In this document: positions 12,597 through 24,100 of the stretch, piece after piece
Layout: each line of letters begins with the position of its first letter
How positions within the stretch are numbered: the stretch's first letter is position 1
Assembly (NCBI GenBank): GCA_949126835.1
Contig: OX421497.1
Span: forward strand, 23,067,612-23,131,611
Reading direction: 5' to 3'
DNA from: Anisus vortex
Taxonomy: Eukaryota; Mollusca; Gastropoda; Planorbidae
DNA length: 64,000 nt
The notes under the pieces: generated by a model
What the model saw: only the letters and a program-made list of their open reading frames with translations
What the model was told of the DNA's origin: nothing
Database searches by the model: none
Made by a program: the position numbers and the translations under genes

Positions 12597-14873
12597 TTAC
12601 AGCAGTGAATAAAACATTCTTATAAATCTTTTTGGAAAAATAACTTCTGAATACCCAAAGTGAAAAAGAAACATTCAATTCCAGGAAATGTTGCTATGTT
12701 TTTTGTATAGATTTCAAGTAATTAATTACCGTACTTATTTTATAAAATTAATAATAAATTAATAATATCTATAGTTCAAAATTTTCAGCTCAGAATTTTA
12801 ACAATATTTTATATATTTGTCCAATGTTTCATCTTGGAGAGTTTTTATCAATATAATTATTAGTATATAGAAAAATTAATTTTGATTTGAATGTGATTAT
12901 TTCATGCACATTTTTTAAGTAAATGTTCATTCAGTTTTGAAGTAAAGGGATATTATTTCTTTTTGGTGTGTGGTGTGTATCTGTTTGTAAGCATGGAGAT
13001 ATTTCTTTATTTTTATTATTTGAAGTTATAATATTTTCCTAGGGATATTTTGTTTATCAGCTCTATATGTTAATATTTGGAATTCCATTTGTTTTCCAAA
13101 ATGTTCATTAAATGTTTCATACAATTAATGCATTATAATAAGTAGCTCAAAGTTTTAATTTAATAGTAAACATTACATTGCAAGAATGTACATGGAAATT
13201 TTTTTATTAAAATTTAATATTAATTGACCAATGGGCATAGTTTTGGGTATAAACCATTTGATTTCATAAGGAAACTATGTTATTTTATGCTGGTATATTT
13301 TCCGTTTGTTTTTAGACATGTTGTACTGTCAATAAAGGCTGCTTTATAAATATACTCTGTCCGATCCTGGAATTTTATTTTTTATATTTGCTTTGGTATA
13401 GAATAAGGAAACAAGGCAGGCTTATACTTATAGTTTATAGATAATAGTTAACAAAGACTTTGATTAGTTTTAATATGGCATGCAACTTAAAGTTAAAGTA
13501 AGCTTCTGTTTATATTGAGAAAAAAAGTTGTTTCTATGAAAATGTTTGACCAAAAAATGAAATGCCGGTAGCTTTTTTTTGAAGAGCCTTTCAATCTTTT
13601 GTCTTAGACGCTGTAATATAAACACAAAGTGTTTAGATTCAGACATATAAATGAGCAATATTAACAAATGGTCCTTATAATAAAAATACAATATCAATAA
13701 ATTAATTAGCTAAGTGAGCATAACTGAGTATAATTTTCTTAAAGCAATTCTTTAAGTTATACATCTGCCTACACGCATCACTACCTTACCGAGCCATCTC
13801 ACTCTTCACACCAGAATTTACAGGTAATAATTCTTGATTGAATTTTGAAAGTTTACAGACGTTCCTTCTAGATAGAAGATTATTACGTCCACTAGGCCCA
13901 AAACTCCTGCAGGGCGACAGGGATCCGCCGGTGGCAGGGCTAGAACCCGCGACCTGTCAGTTGGTTTTTGGTTGACAGTCCGGTCCGGTGATCTAACCGT
14001 TGGGCTGATTCCCAAGATAGTTAGCTTGTATTACTTCACTTCAGCTGCAATCAAAGCTGTTTTTCCTGTTTCGAACATAATTATAATGTTCCATGCTCTT
14101 AAACTGGTGGTGATCTAAGTGGAGAGGATGGTTGTCTGCCAGGTGGTGTCCAGATGGCTTTGTCCACCTAGCTTCATGAATTCTCCAGTAGGAAAGCTAT
14201 TCTTTCTGTTTTCATAGTGGTTTGTTTTTTATGAGTAGGCTTGCTCGCCCTTTGTCCAACCATCCTCCTTTCTCACCCAGAATCGGGACAGGCTATTCTT
14301 TATTTAATTATTTTACTGTGGAGACTCTGTTAGACAAGGTCCACAAGCTGGCTATGGCAAAGTTAATAAAAAAAATATCATATATTATTCTATATTCTTC
14401 ATCACTGTGCTGCTGATTAGACTATAATTTAAAATATACTCTGTGACATTGTTGTAAATTAATGGCTTCACTGATAAGATATGATTTAACCCTCGCCTGG
14501 ACTGGAACAACATTAAATGCATACCGAATACTAGGTGAGAGTGAGAATATACAAATGTTGTAGCTTGGTGCTCACCCGTAAGTCACCATACCACACTGAC
14601 AGTATATTTGTGACCTTAACCCATTTAAGTAAGTAGCCTACAGGTATTTCGGCTTGGACTAGAATTGATGAAATAAAAATACTATTTTTTTTTAATTTAA
14701 AAAACAAATTTAATTAAGTCTCCCTGGTTTAGAATCAAAGTAAAACTACAAAAAACAAAAAACAAAACAATATTGAAATAAATAAATTAAATATAAACAT
14801 AATATGTAATAGCATAATACAATATATGCAATATACATATTTATAATATAAGCCTAATGCACAAAGTCTAACC
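12597..14873. other. Intergenic region between PPIL6 and the BED-finger gene
   Basis: This convergent interval is AT-rich and carries the likely PPIL6 3' UTR (AATAAA at 13331-13336), a second-family SINE at 13855-14012 and an unassigned, less AT-rich patch at about 14090-14300. I see no supported gene. Confidence 0.6.
13855..14012 (-). repeat. tRNA-derived SINE (family B) sharing its 3' tail with a LINE
   Basis: Read on the minus strand, the head is tRNA-like: cagcccaacggttagatcac as the A-box region and cgggttctagccctgcc as the B-box region. The 3' tail, on the same strand, is acgtaataatcttctatcta then gaaggaacgtctgtaa. A second copy lies at 42524-42632. Nearly the same tail ends the LINE fragment at 18036-18480. 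Confidence 0.7.
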
Positions 14874-16349
14874 TCAGCATTCATGCTCAAGCCTTTCTTC
14901 AGTCAATAAAGATTGTATCTTCAACTGTAACCGAAGTGCTCTACCCAAGTCCATATTGTTCAATTGCTTGGCAAGGCTCTTTGCCCAAATGTCAAATTCT
15001 GTTTCCCTATGAAAAAGTGATTTGTCTAGTTTTGATATGGCATCGTAGTTTTTGGCAGCCATCTTTGGTTTCTTTCGGGCAGGATGTGGCCGCTGAATAT
15101 ATGAAGTGTCAAGGTAACCATCACTTTCTTCTACATGCTCTATGTTTGAAGAGCCGTCATTGTAACTGTTGCAGCTAATGTTCACTGTGCCATCTGCTGT
15201 GTATGGATCACACTCTATTTTTATGTCCTAAAACAAGACACCGAAAAAAAAAGACTTTTAGTTCCTACAATTCAGAGCCTAAATTTATCTTACTGGAGTA
15301 CATTTGAACTTCAATTTTTGCTAACCTAGGTTTCGACCATTTTTTCGAAAAAAACTGTCTCAATTTAAATTTTGTGTGTGTTGATTCTGAAACTGGTTTT
15401 CTACTAGTTCATCTTTGCCCGTTAATCGGCCTACTGGTATTTCTATTTTCAAATACAATTATAGTTCTTTTCCTAGTCAATCATTGCCCGTTCGACGGGC
15501 TACTGGTATTTTTATCTATTGGTATATCGCTTATTGCCAAAAAAAATTAAAACAATCTTTTAAAAAACTATTTTTAAAAACAAACTCTTTGTTTATTAGG
15601 CCAACATTGTATTATAATTATAATACATGTAATTAAAGTGTATAGCCCTTCACCTAAGATTTTGTATCAAAAACAGGATCAGTGTGACATGTTGCTGCTT
15701 TTACCTTTTTTAGCCTTTAAGTACCAAATCATTTTAGAATCGCTTATTACAATAAGGTCATTTAGGCATACCATAATTTTATAAGAATAAGAAAAATACG
15801 CAATTTAAAATTTGATGCACCTTTCTGCTGAAAAAAAAACTACCACAAATTTTGAACTGAAACCAATTTCATGATTACAGTGCACATTTTATTGCCCATA
15901 TAATCTCAACATTCAATGCTCTATTTCTATATATATATACAAACTTAACTTACATTTGGCTGAACTAAGGAAGAAGTTCCATCATTTGTGGCCTGGTTAG
16001 ATGTCAAAACATCATTCAAAGTCAACTGGGAAGTTGTAAAAGCTCTATTAGTTGTGGCTGGGTTAGATAATGAAACATTAGTTGAAATGGAAGCATTCTG
16101 TAGAGAGCTCGATGACTGATTTTTTTCGCGTATATACGTTGTTAACGGAAGTGACAGACGTAAGCGCAGCTTTTCCTTGTGCTTTTTACCCTTCATATGG
16201 GAAGTCACAGCACTTCTGCCCATAGACTTAATGTCAAAGGATTTGGCACACACTTTACAAAACGCAAAATAACAAGACCTGTCTCTTAAAATCCAAGATT
16301 TGAATTCTTCATCATTTAGCCAAGCATCTTGAAAACTGCAGTTAGGCAT
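14874..16349 (-). CDS. BED-type zinc finger protein with BESS-like C-terminus, 2 exons
   Basis: Exon 1 is 15954-16349 and exon 2 is 14874-15227, joined in phase 0 (CAG CCA AAT|gtaagt ... gttttag|GAC), giving about 249 residues. The N-terminus has a BED-type finger: DAWLNDEEFKSWILRD, then CKVC, then SMGRSAVTSHMKGKKH (C-x2-C...H-x5-H). A Ser/Thr/Asn-rich linker follows. The C-terminus has a charged helical BESS-like segment, FDIWAKSLAKQLNNMDLGRA followed by LRLQLKIQSLL. BED fingers bind DNA and are common in hAT transposases and in host factors derived from them. No transposase catalytic core is present, so this is probably a small DNA-binding host protein or a domesticated fragment. I cannot exclude further 5' exons, and the host-gene reading is inference. 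Confidence 0.65.
15405..15505 (-). repeat. Two tandem Helitron-like 3' termini
   Basis: On the plus strand tgcccgttaatcggcctact and, about 72 bp on, tgcccgttcgacgggctact both precede ggtatt. The second forms a perfect GCCCGT/ACGGGC hairpin. On the minus strand each hairpin is followed by ggcaa(t/a)g and, within about 15 bp, by ctag. This is the hairpin-plus-CTRR arrangement of Helitron 3' ends. They lie in the intron of the BED-finger gene. Confidence 0.4.
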
Positions 16350-17159
16350 AATTTCTGGAAATAAAGCATATAAATTATATAAGTAGGGAAAATATTCTGC
16401 ATATAAAAAGCAAAAGTCATAGAGATTTTATAATTGGTCTACTATATGTTGCTATGGTTTTAACGCGCTGCTGCTCGCCATCATGAGGTACCACTGCATA
16501 TACTTTTTTCTACCTTTTCCCAACTAAAGGAGAAATAAGTTCATTAATTACTACCCAACACTGTAAGATTTACTAATGTATTTTCACACAGCAAGAAATG
16601 TCTCAGTAACACTGTACAAACACTAACAATTTTTTCAATATAATAAGTTCATTTAGCCAAGAACACTTAACAAAAAACTAAATAAAATGTTCTAACAATA
16701 GTCAATAGGCCCTATATATATATAAGGCTATAACTAAAATATAAACACATATATTATTTCATAAGGCCTATTAAGGCTTATAAGCTATATATAATATATA
16801 TTCCTATATATTATATATCATGTGTAGGCCAACTATGTGAACCTATTTATATAATAAACATTTTGTTTTCCATATTGGCTATAATTATAATATATCAATA
16901 GGATAGTCCTATATATTGTGCATTATTGTAAAAAAAAATGTTTCCAGTTTATGTCTACATGAGTGCGAGCGTATATATATATTAATATATATATATATTT
17001 TATACTACAGTATATGTTTTTCTGAGATTCTAAAAAAATGCTTAAATGTCAAAAAGAAAACATTTTTAAACATTTAAAATTATCATGCAGACATAAAATG
17101 TCTAATTTTTAAAAAGACTATATTTAAATTAAATACTATTTTAATAGTTTTATATTGGC

Positions 17160-17830
17160 CTATTGCTTCCATTAGTCTTGCAAGATGACGGAATTTAGTG
17201 TGCCCTTGGGGAGTGTGCACTCTCATCCCCACAGCCTTGGAGGCATCGCATGTGAAAAGCACCCAATCTCTTCTCTTATTTGGAATATAGGGTCCAGGTT
17301 TTGCTGACATAGTGTGAAGTGCTTAACACACATGCACAGTACACTGCAACCTTGGTTCCTATGGTCAGCTTTTTATTGTTCGAATCCACACTCTGTGTGA
17401 TAGTCTGGCCAGTGCTGTGGAGGCCTCGCCGACCCAACTGGTGACTACTGTTTCCCGTGTTGTGTCAACGCTGTGAGGCGAAGCTGGAGTGTCCCATCCA
17501 GGGCACAGGCCTGGGCAGGTGGTTTAGAGAATAAGCTGTTGCCCATGCAGTGGACTCCCTCTCTCAACTCAGCTGATGGGTCCAAGGGAAAGGCGGAGCC
17601 AGTACAACTTGCTATCAGCTGCGTCTCAGGAATTGCCAGAGAGACGTTGTAGACAATGCCATACTGCCTTAGGGATTCCGGCTCCTGATTTGTGATTGAG
17701 TTTTACTCCCCTAGCCTTTCTCAAGAATGAGTGTAGCCGCAAGGCAGCAGAGGTTTGTAGTCAGAGTTTTCCTTCTCCTAGATGAGCAGCCAATAACGGT
17801 TGACGAGCCCCATCTGCCCGAAGCAGATAT
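17160..17830 (-). repeat. Unidentified GC-richer insertion, candidate interspersed repeat
   Basis: This patch of about 670 bp differs sharply in base composition from the AT-rich DNA around it. A minus-strand frame at 17083-17310 reads WVLFTCDASKAVGMRVHTPQ and similar; I cannot assign it to a family. It could be a non-coding retroelement or a processed fragment. No terminal repeats are obvious. Confidence 0.35.
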
Positions 17831-18035
17831 ATAATTATAATAGGCTTAAGCCTATATATATTATATATATTATAGTTCTACTAATACTAAGTATTTAAAT
17901 TAAGTATTTTATAGGCCTATATATTACTATATGATTTTTATGTTTCATTGCAATCATTTTTTTCTTGCAGTTGCTCTAAGCCCTATGCCTAAATAACTAA
18001 TCTAAAGACTATATTATATCTTATCTTATACATTA

Positions 18036-18480
18036 CAGACACTCCTTCTATGAAGAAGATTATTGCATCCTATGCTCATCTGTGGTCCGAGTCTAGTCTT
18101 GCATTTTTATTAATGTTTTAAATGATGTTAGGTTATTGGTTTTCCTGGTTTGTTCAGGCAACCCATTCGATGCCCGAATGCAAGGAAAGTTATTGTCTTT
18201 ATGTTTATCTGAGCTTTGCAACAGGTTGTTATTGTGTTGTATGTCTAAATTAGAGTTTAATGATAATGCCTTATGTAATATGTATTAGTATTATTACTAC
18301 TTTAAATTACTCTTTGCCCTTCTGTCCTCTAGTGTTTCTAGGTTTAGTGATTTTACTAATGGTGTTACTCTTGTTAATTGGGAATATTCACTAGTTATGA
18401 ACCTTGCAGCTTTTTTTTTTAATTTGTTCTAATTTTTTAATGTTTTCCTTAGTTGATGGGTCCCATAGAGATGCTGTCAG
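18036..18480 (-). mobile_element. Decayed LINE 3' end (reverse transcriptase C-terminus)
   Basis: Minus-strand translation, allowing minor damage, gives the usual C-terminal blocks of a LINE ORF: ASLWDPSTKENIKKLEQIKK, KAARFITSEYSQLTRVTPLV, LNLETLEDRR, NNFPCIRASNGLPEQTRK and LTSFKTLIK. A 3' tail follows, gcaataatcttcttcataga then aggagtgtctgtaa. The catalytic region is missing. The tail is shared with SINE family B. Confidence 0.75.
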
Positions 18481-21160
18481 TGTATAGCCTAATGAGGCTA
18501 ATGTATATTGTATATATATATATATATTATATTATAATAATTATAAAATAGATAGTCTAAGATAGACTAATTATTTAGATTTCTCATTGTTAATTTCTAA
18601 AACCCTCCAAATTTAACCCTGGTCACCATTGCACTGGATGATGCAGCCTGGTCCCTATATTAGTATATAGGCCTACTATATACTATATATACTATATAGG
18701 ATAGGGGTAGGCCTATTATAGTAATAATATAGTAGCATAATAATAAATAATAATAGCCGCTAGCCCCGCCTTGAGAAGACCAGTGACCTAGAATTAGCAG
18801 TAGCCTACGGTTACGGCCAAAACCGTAAAAATATCGAGCCCTGAAAAGACATAACCAGCATTACAACACACAAAAATGTGTCCCTCTATGAATTTGTAGA
18901 TTATTTTAAAAAGTGTTTTTATTTCCCGACTCCCTGGCCCTTTTCCTTACTTTCTTCTGATTCCCGGCTAATTTCCGGTTTTCACGACTACATGGAAACC
19001 ACTGATCTATATAAAAAAAAATGGATTAGCCACGGAAGCTATTATCAAATTCTCCAAAATTTCATTTGAGCTAATATTTCTGTTTTTTTTCTTTTATAAA
19101 AAGTGAATAAATGGCTTACAATTTATTGTACAAAAAAGTATTTAAAAAGAATATAAATATTATATTACTAAAAATGTATATGTATATTTTTAAACATTAC
19201 ATTAACTACCCAGTTGGTATGATTACTTAGTATCTTGGCTATTTGCATAAGAATTAAGATCCTGGCATGGCTTTTTTATCCCAACTTGGCAAATTGGCTT
19301 TATATATCAATGATCTATTTATCATTGGCGTGCAATAAGTTTATAGACACAATTTGTGTATTCGTGGCTTCACTTTGCACAAACAAATTCAGTGATGGAA
19401 ACCTTGTTTTAAAAAAAAACAACTATTTAAACTATTTTAAGGACATACAAACACAATATCAATAATCTATCAACCTGCTTTAATTACCTTAAAAAAAAAA
19501 TCAGCAAACTTGTAACGACTTTAATTCAGTAAAGCGCTATATTTTTCAAAATGTCGAGATCACTTTAGGACTAAGAGTCGTTACTATAATCACACAATAA
19601 TGTCTATCACAGAGTGGACAGGTATATAATAGCCTTCCCCATTACATGTATTACTATTATTTGCATATAGACTATATTAGGCTATTAGTATAGTCTACAT
19701 AGGCGTAGGTGGGGCATAGGGGAGGGGGTGCCAGACTCGTTATAACTCACGTTACTGGATAAAATATATATATATAAAATCTATAGGCCTAGATCTATCT
19801 AGATCTACTCTAGTCTAGTGGTTTTTTTTAATAATTTATTTTCAGAAAGCTATCTAGGAAATCAAATAATGGAACTCAAGGTTTGTAAACCAGTGCCACC
19901 AATGTTCGGTCTCTCACTAAACTAATTAGGCCTAACTAATATACTAATAGTGTACTAGATCTAGTATTTTTTTTATTTTTAATTTTAGTTCCGGTAATAA
20001 GTGCAGAGAATGTTTTTGATCTTTTGTGTCTCTTAACCCGCGGTCCTTAAAATAATTAGGGGCCTATATATCTATACTTTAACTTAACTATAATACTATA
20101 ATTTTAATGTCCAGAGTTAATGTTTCGTCTCTTAGTCTTCATGGGCACCGGAAATACAGAGTAATAAATCCCAAGTCTAGTTTCAGTTTATTTGTTGCCG
20201 AACTGAGGAGGGAAATTAAAGTATCATAATTTATTTTTAATGATAATGATAATGTATTATCGGTGAGGCAACACACACAAACAAATTATCATAGTAAGCC
20301 TATATAATATATATATACACTAAAACATATACTTTGTAAGTTCAAACATCTATATATATATAATAATAATAATATACTATAATAAAATACTAAAAGTAAA
20401 AGTGGAAATAGTACTAATACTAGATCTAGATCTAGTAATAGACAATTTAGTCAATAGGCCAATAGGCTATTACTATTACTATTAGTATTAGCAGTATTAG
20501 CTATAAGTTACTATAAGTATAAGTCTATATGTTCTATAAGTTAGTGTTATAAGTTATAAGTATAGTCTAGGTATAGTATACTATAGTTATACTATCTATA
20601 TAGGTTAGGCTATCGGCTATACTATAGTTATTAAGTTATAGTTAAAAAGTCACACTATACACTATAATAGTGCCGCTATAAACTATACTATAGCTATAGT
20701 ATATACTAGCTAGGCCATAGTCATAGACTCTCATAGAGTCATAAGTCATAGCCATAGGTATAGTTAAGTATAGTATAAGTTTATAAGTATGGCATATATA
20801 TAGCCAATGGCATAGATAGGCCTTTACCGTCTATACCTAAAATATAGTCTATAGTCCTGCCTATAGTATACTCAATACTCTATCACTATCTATATCAATA
20901 TGACTAAATGTATTTTTCAGTTTAAAATGGTTTAAATAATCTAGACTATATACTATATATTATATATAGAGTCTAGGCTTATAATTTTGTTGGAAAAAAA
21001 ATATAGAAATAGAATAGGCCTTTAGTATTTATTTATATATTAACCCAAACTAAAACAATGTAAAGTAGGCCTACGCAGGAGTAAGAATAAAAGATAAAAG
21101 TTATCTTGGAATCCTCATATTGATGAAGTAGACTAATTAAAATTCTAAAAAAAAAAACAG

Positions 21161-24100
21161 ATGGAGCGAGTTCAGGCCATGCAAAAATGGCTAAAATGCT
21201 CTTATGGTATTACTGTTGCTTTTGAATGGTTGACTGCTTGCTTGGAATGGATTGAACAAGAAAACAAGGTAACTATTTTAAACTATTAGGAATTAGGCCT
21301 ACAAATTTCATTATATTATAAATGATTATTAAACCTACCTTTTAAAGCTTTAATATTTTATTGGTAGGGGAGAGAAATGATTATAACTAATTGGGCCAGA
21401 AAATGTAATTTTAATAAAAATGATTTTTGGACAAAAAGCTAAAACACAAAGGTATAATATAGTACAACATATTTATATTATTGTGGTGGCTTGCTAAAAA
21501 ACCTGCACTGTTGCCAAGTAGCACAAATTCCAGTATGGACTTCCAGGCGCCAGGGCGGGGTTGAGGCGGGACTGATGCGCACATTGCTTCCTCCTCACCA
21601 AGGCTCGGAGCCTCTTGGCGGTGCAATGAGACCCATGCACCGGTGTGCTCTTGATGAATGCGAGCATACAAGTGGTTTAATTTTACACTTTGCCAACCAT
21701 GAGGCCCATTTAAAGGTACAGAAGTCTAATGTTTCAGAGTCTGGTGGAATAGTGTCACTATGTGGCTGTGTGTATAAATTACCTTATTTTTTGTTCTACC
21801 TACTCATTACATAAAACAAGTGAGACTTTCAAATGGAAAATCATAATAATGAATAATGTGTTTATAATTTTGTTTTTTTATGACTTATGAACATATGAAA
21901 ACTCAGCTAATTCTAACACTGCTCCTAAGCCTTTTTTTTATCAACTTTTTCTGTAATAATATTTAATACTTTCATGAAAATGTGTTCAGCCTGGTGCACA
22001 GACAGTAAAAGGACTGCAGTGTCAGATTTTTGAACAATGGTTAATGTCAGATCTGTCAGAAATAGGACAAAAGTCATTGCCAACAGACCTAACTTCTTTT
22101 CATAGTACCGAGTTGACAGACATATATCCACTTCAAGTAAGTTGACTTATAGGTTGTTTGTATTATTTTTGTCCTCTATAGGCGCCTAGGCCGTTTAACG
22201 AATTGGGACAAAAGTTAAATGTATAAATTTGAAACGGTCTCCAAAAGAGATTTTGATTTTATCAATAATATTGCTTAATTCGTTAATTAAAAAAAAACAA
22301 AAAACTTTGAACTATTGATAATCAAAGTGTGTTAAAGTTTTAAACTTAGCGTCATTTCAAAATTATCTATTTTGAACGTTCATTTACTATGTTGAACGCA
22401 AGGCCTTATCGGGTTTTCCCCTTGCATTCAGTTATTTATTAATGCTGCGTAAACTCCTTAATAAAAGGTACGCACCGGCGATTAGGCTTGGAGAGTTTTA
22501 ATGTTGTTCTTAAAAAAAAACACTAGCATATGACGTAATGTCTATCAATTCATTTTTTTTTCATTAATGGTAGATGTTTGCTTTATCCTATTAATTTTAA
22601 GTAATAGTAACCAAATGTTTTAATTATTTAATGGATTTACGTCGCTATTGAGAACATCCTTTAATGAGCGACTTTATACAATCTATCATTTAAATAATAC
22701 GAATTATAACAGTCTATAAATATAGTTGGCCTATATAAATGATTACTTTTTAATAACAGAAGTTAGACGGCAACAATGTGTATGCATGTGCCAGGGCCAG
22801 GGTGACTGAAAAAAAAGAACAGAAACTAAATACCAAAAGAAACGTTCTCAATACTCAATATTTGTATTGATACAATAAGCAAGAACACAAATTAAATACT
22901 GAAAAAACATTCTCACTACACTTTTTATGGTATTGAAATATTATTATGTACTTTTTTTTTTACTATTTACTTTTTTATTGTTTGGTATTTGTGTTTTTTT
23001 ATCTTCTTGATAGTATTATTGTTAATTTAATATTAGGCCTATTAATAACAGGTCAAGTCAACACAATTGTTCGCTACATTTTAATACCAGAAGCTTGACA
23101 TCAACAATTCTTATGCATGTGCCATGACCAGGGTGACCAGAAACAATTTAAAAAAAACACTAAATATGGAAAGAAACTTTCTCACTGCAGCTTTTATTGT
23201 AATTTTATTTTATTCTCTCTAAACAAAACACATTATAGTCATTTGTTTCTCCGTCATTTTGTCATTTCCATCATTTTAACACTAGTTATGTAATAATTAT
23301 GGACATTTGCTCTAAATTATATTGTAATTGTTTATTTTACTACTTACTAGCTAGTTGGTATAGTAAATGACAATTTATTGCTATTTTTTTTGCAGCTGGT
23401 TTCTTGCTTTGAAATAGGAAGTTCATTATTTAGTCAACTACAAAAGTCTGAAAGTAAAAAATTAAATAGTGATGAATTGTTGGATGACAAAAAACCATGG
23501 ATGGTGAGTGAACAAGTCTCTCTTCTTTTTACGTTTAAATTAAATCAGTGAAACCAGAGCTGATTTATTGATCCATGGCATTGTACAGTTAGCACAAGGC
23601 TGACTCCATGTGTCTCTAATGGATGGATGTTATCCATTTAATGTTACATAGATTTACGGTGTCCTCCCAACCTTAGAAACAGAGATTTTATCAGGATTTG
23701 AACAAGAAGTTTTCTGTCTTCAGACCACTAAATATTCCAACTTTAAGACTGTTTTATGTTTTTAATCTCCGCTTAGGTTTAACTAGTAGCTTGATGATGT
23801 TGTAAAATATCTGTAAAATTACTCTAAACCGTGTTTGCTTTTTTTTTCACCCAGACAAAGCCCTCAAGAATGTTGCTACTATGTTTAACTGATGGACATA
23901 CACAAGTTAAAGCAGTAGAATATCAACCAATACAAGCTTTAAATGCCCTTTTACCATTTGGACTAAAGGCAACTAATTATTTTATTGATTTAGACAATTT
24001 GAGTAGATGTAAATTATGATTTCAATTACCGGTAATAAATTCATTTAAAATAAAAAAAAAGGTTTAAAAAAAAAAGCTGAATCAATGTTTTAATGAGTCA

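Larger units (their letters stand above)
16350..21160. other. AT-rich intergenic region with simple repeats and decayed elements
   Basis: This stretch has no supported host gene. It contains (TA)n tracts (about 16975-17000 and 18515-18530), an unidentified GC-richer repeat at about 17160-17830, the LINE 3' end at 18036-18480, and from about 20280 to 20960 a dense degenerate run of tatag/ctata palindromic words. The RMI1 promoter should lie near the right end. Confidence 0.6.

Noticed and set aside
17083..17310. Minus-strand 75-codon frame as a gene
   Set aside because: Only its upstream half looks protein-like; the rest is AT-rich noise, and the region behaves like a repeat of unknown type.
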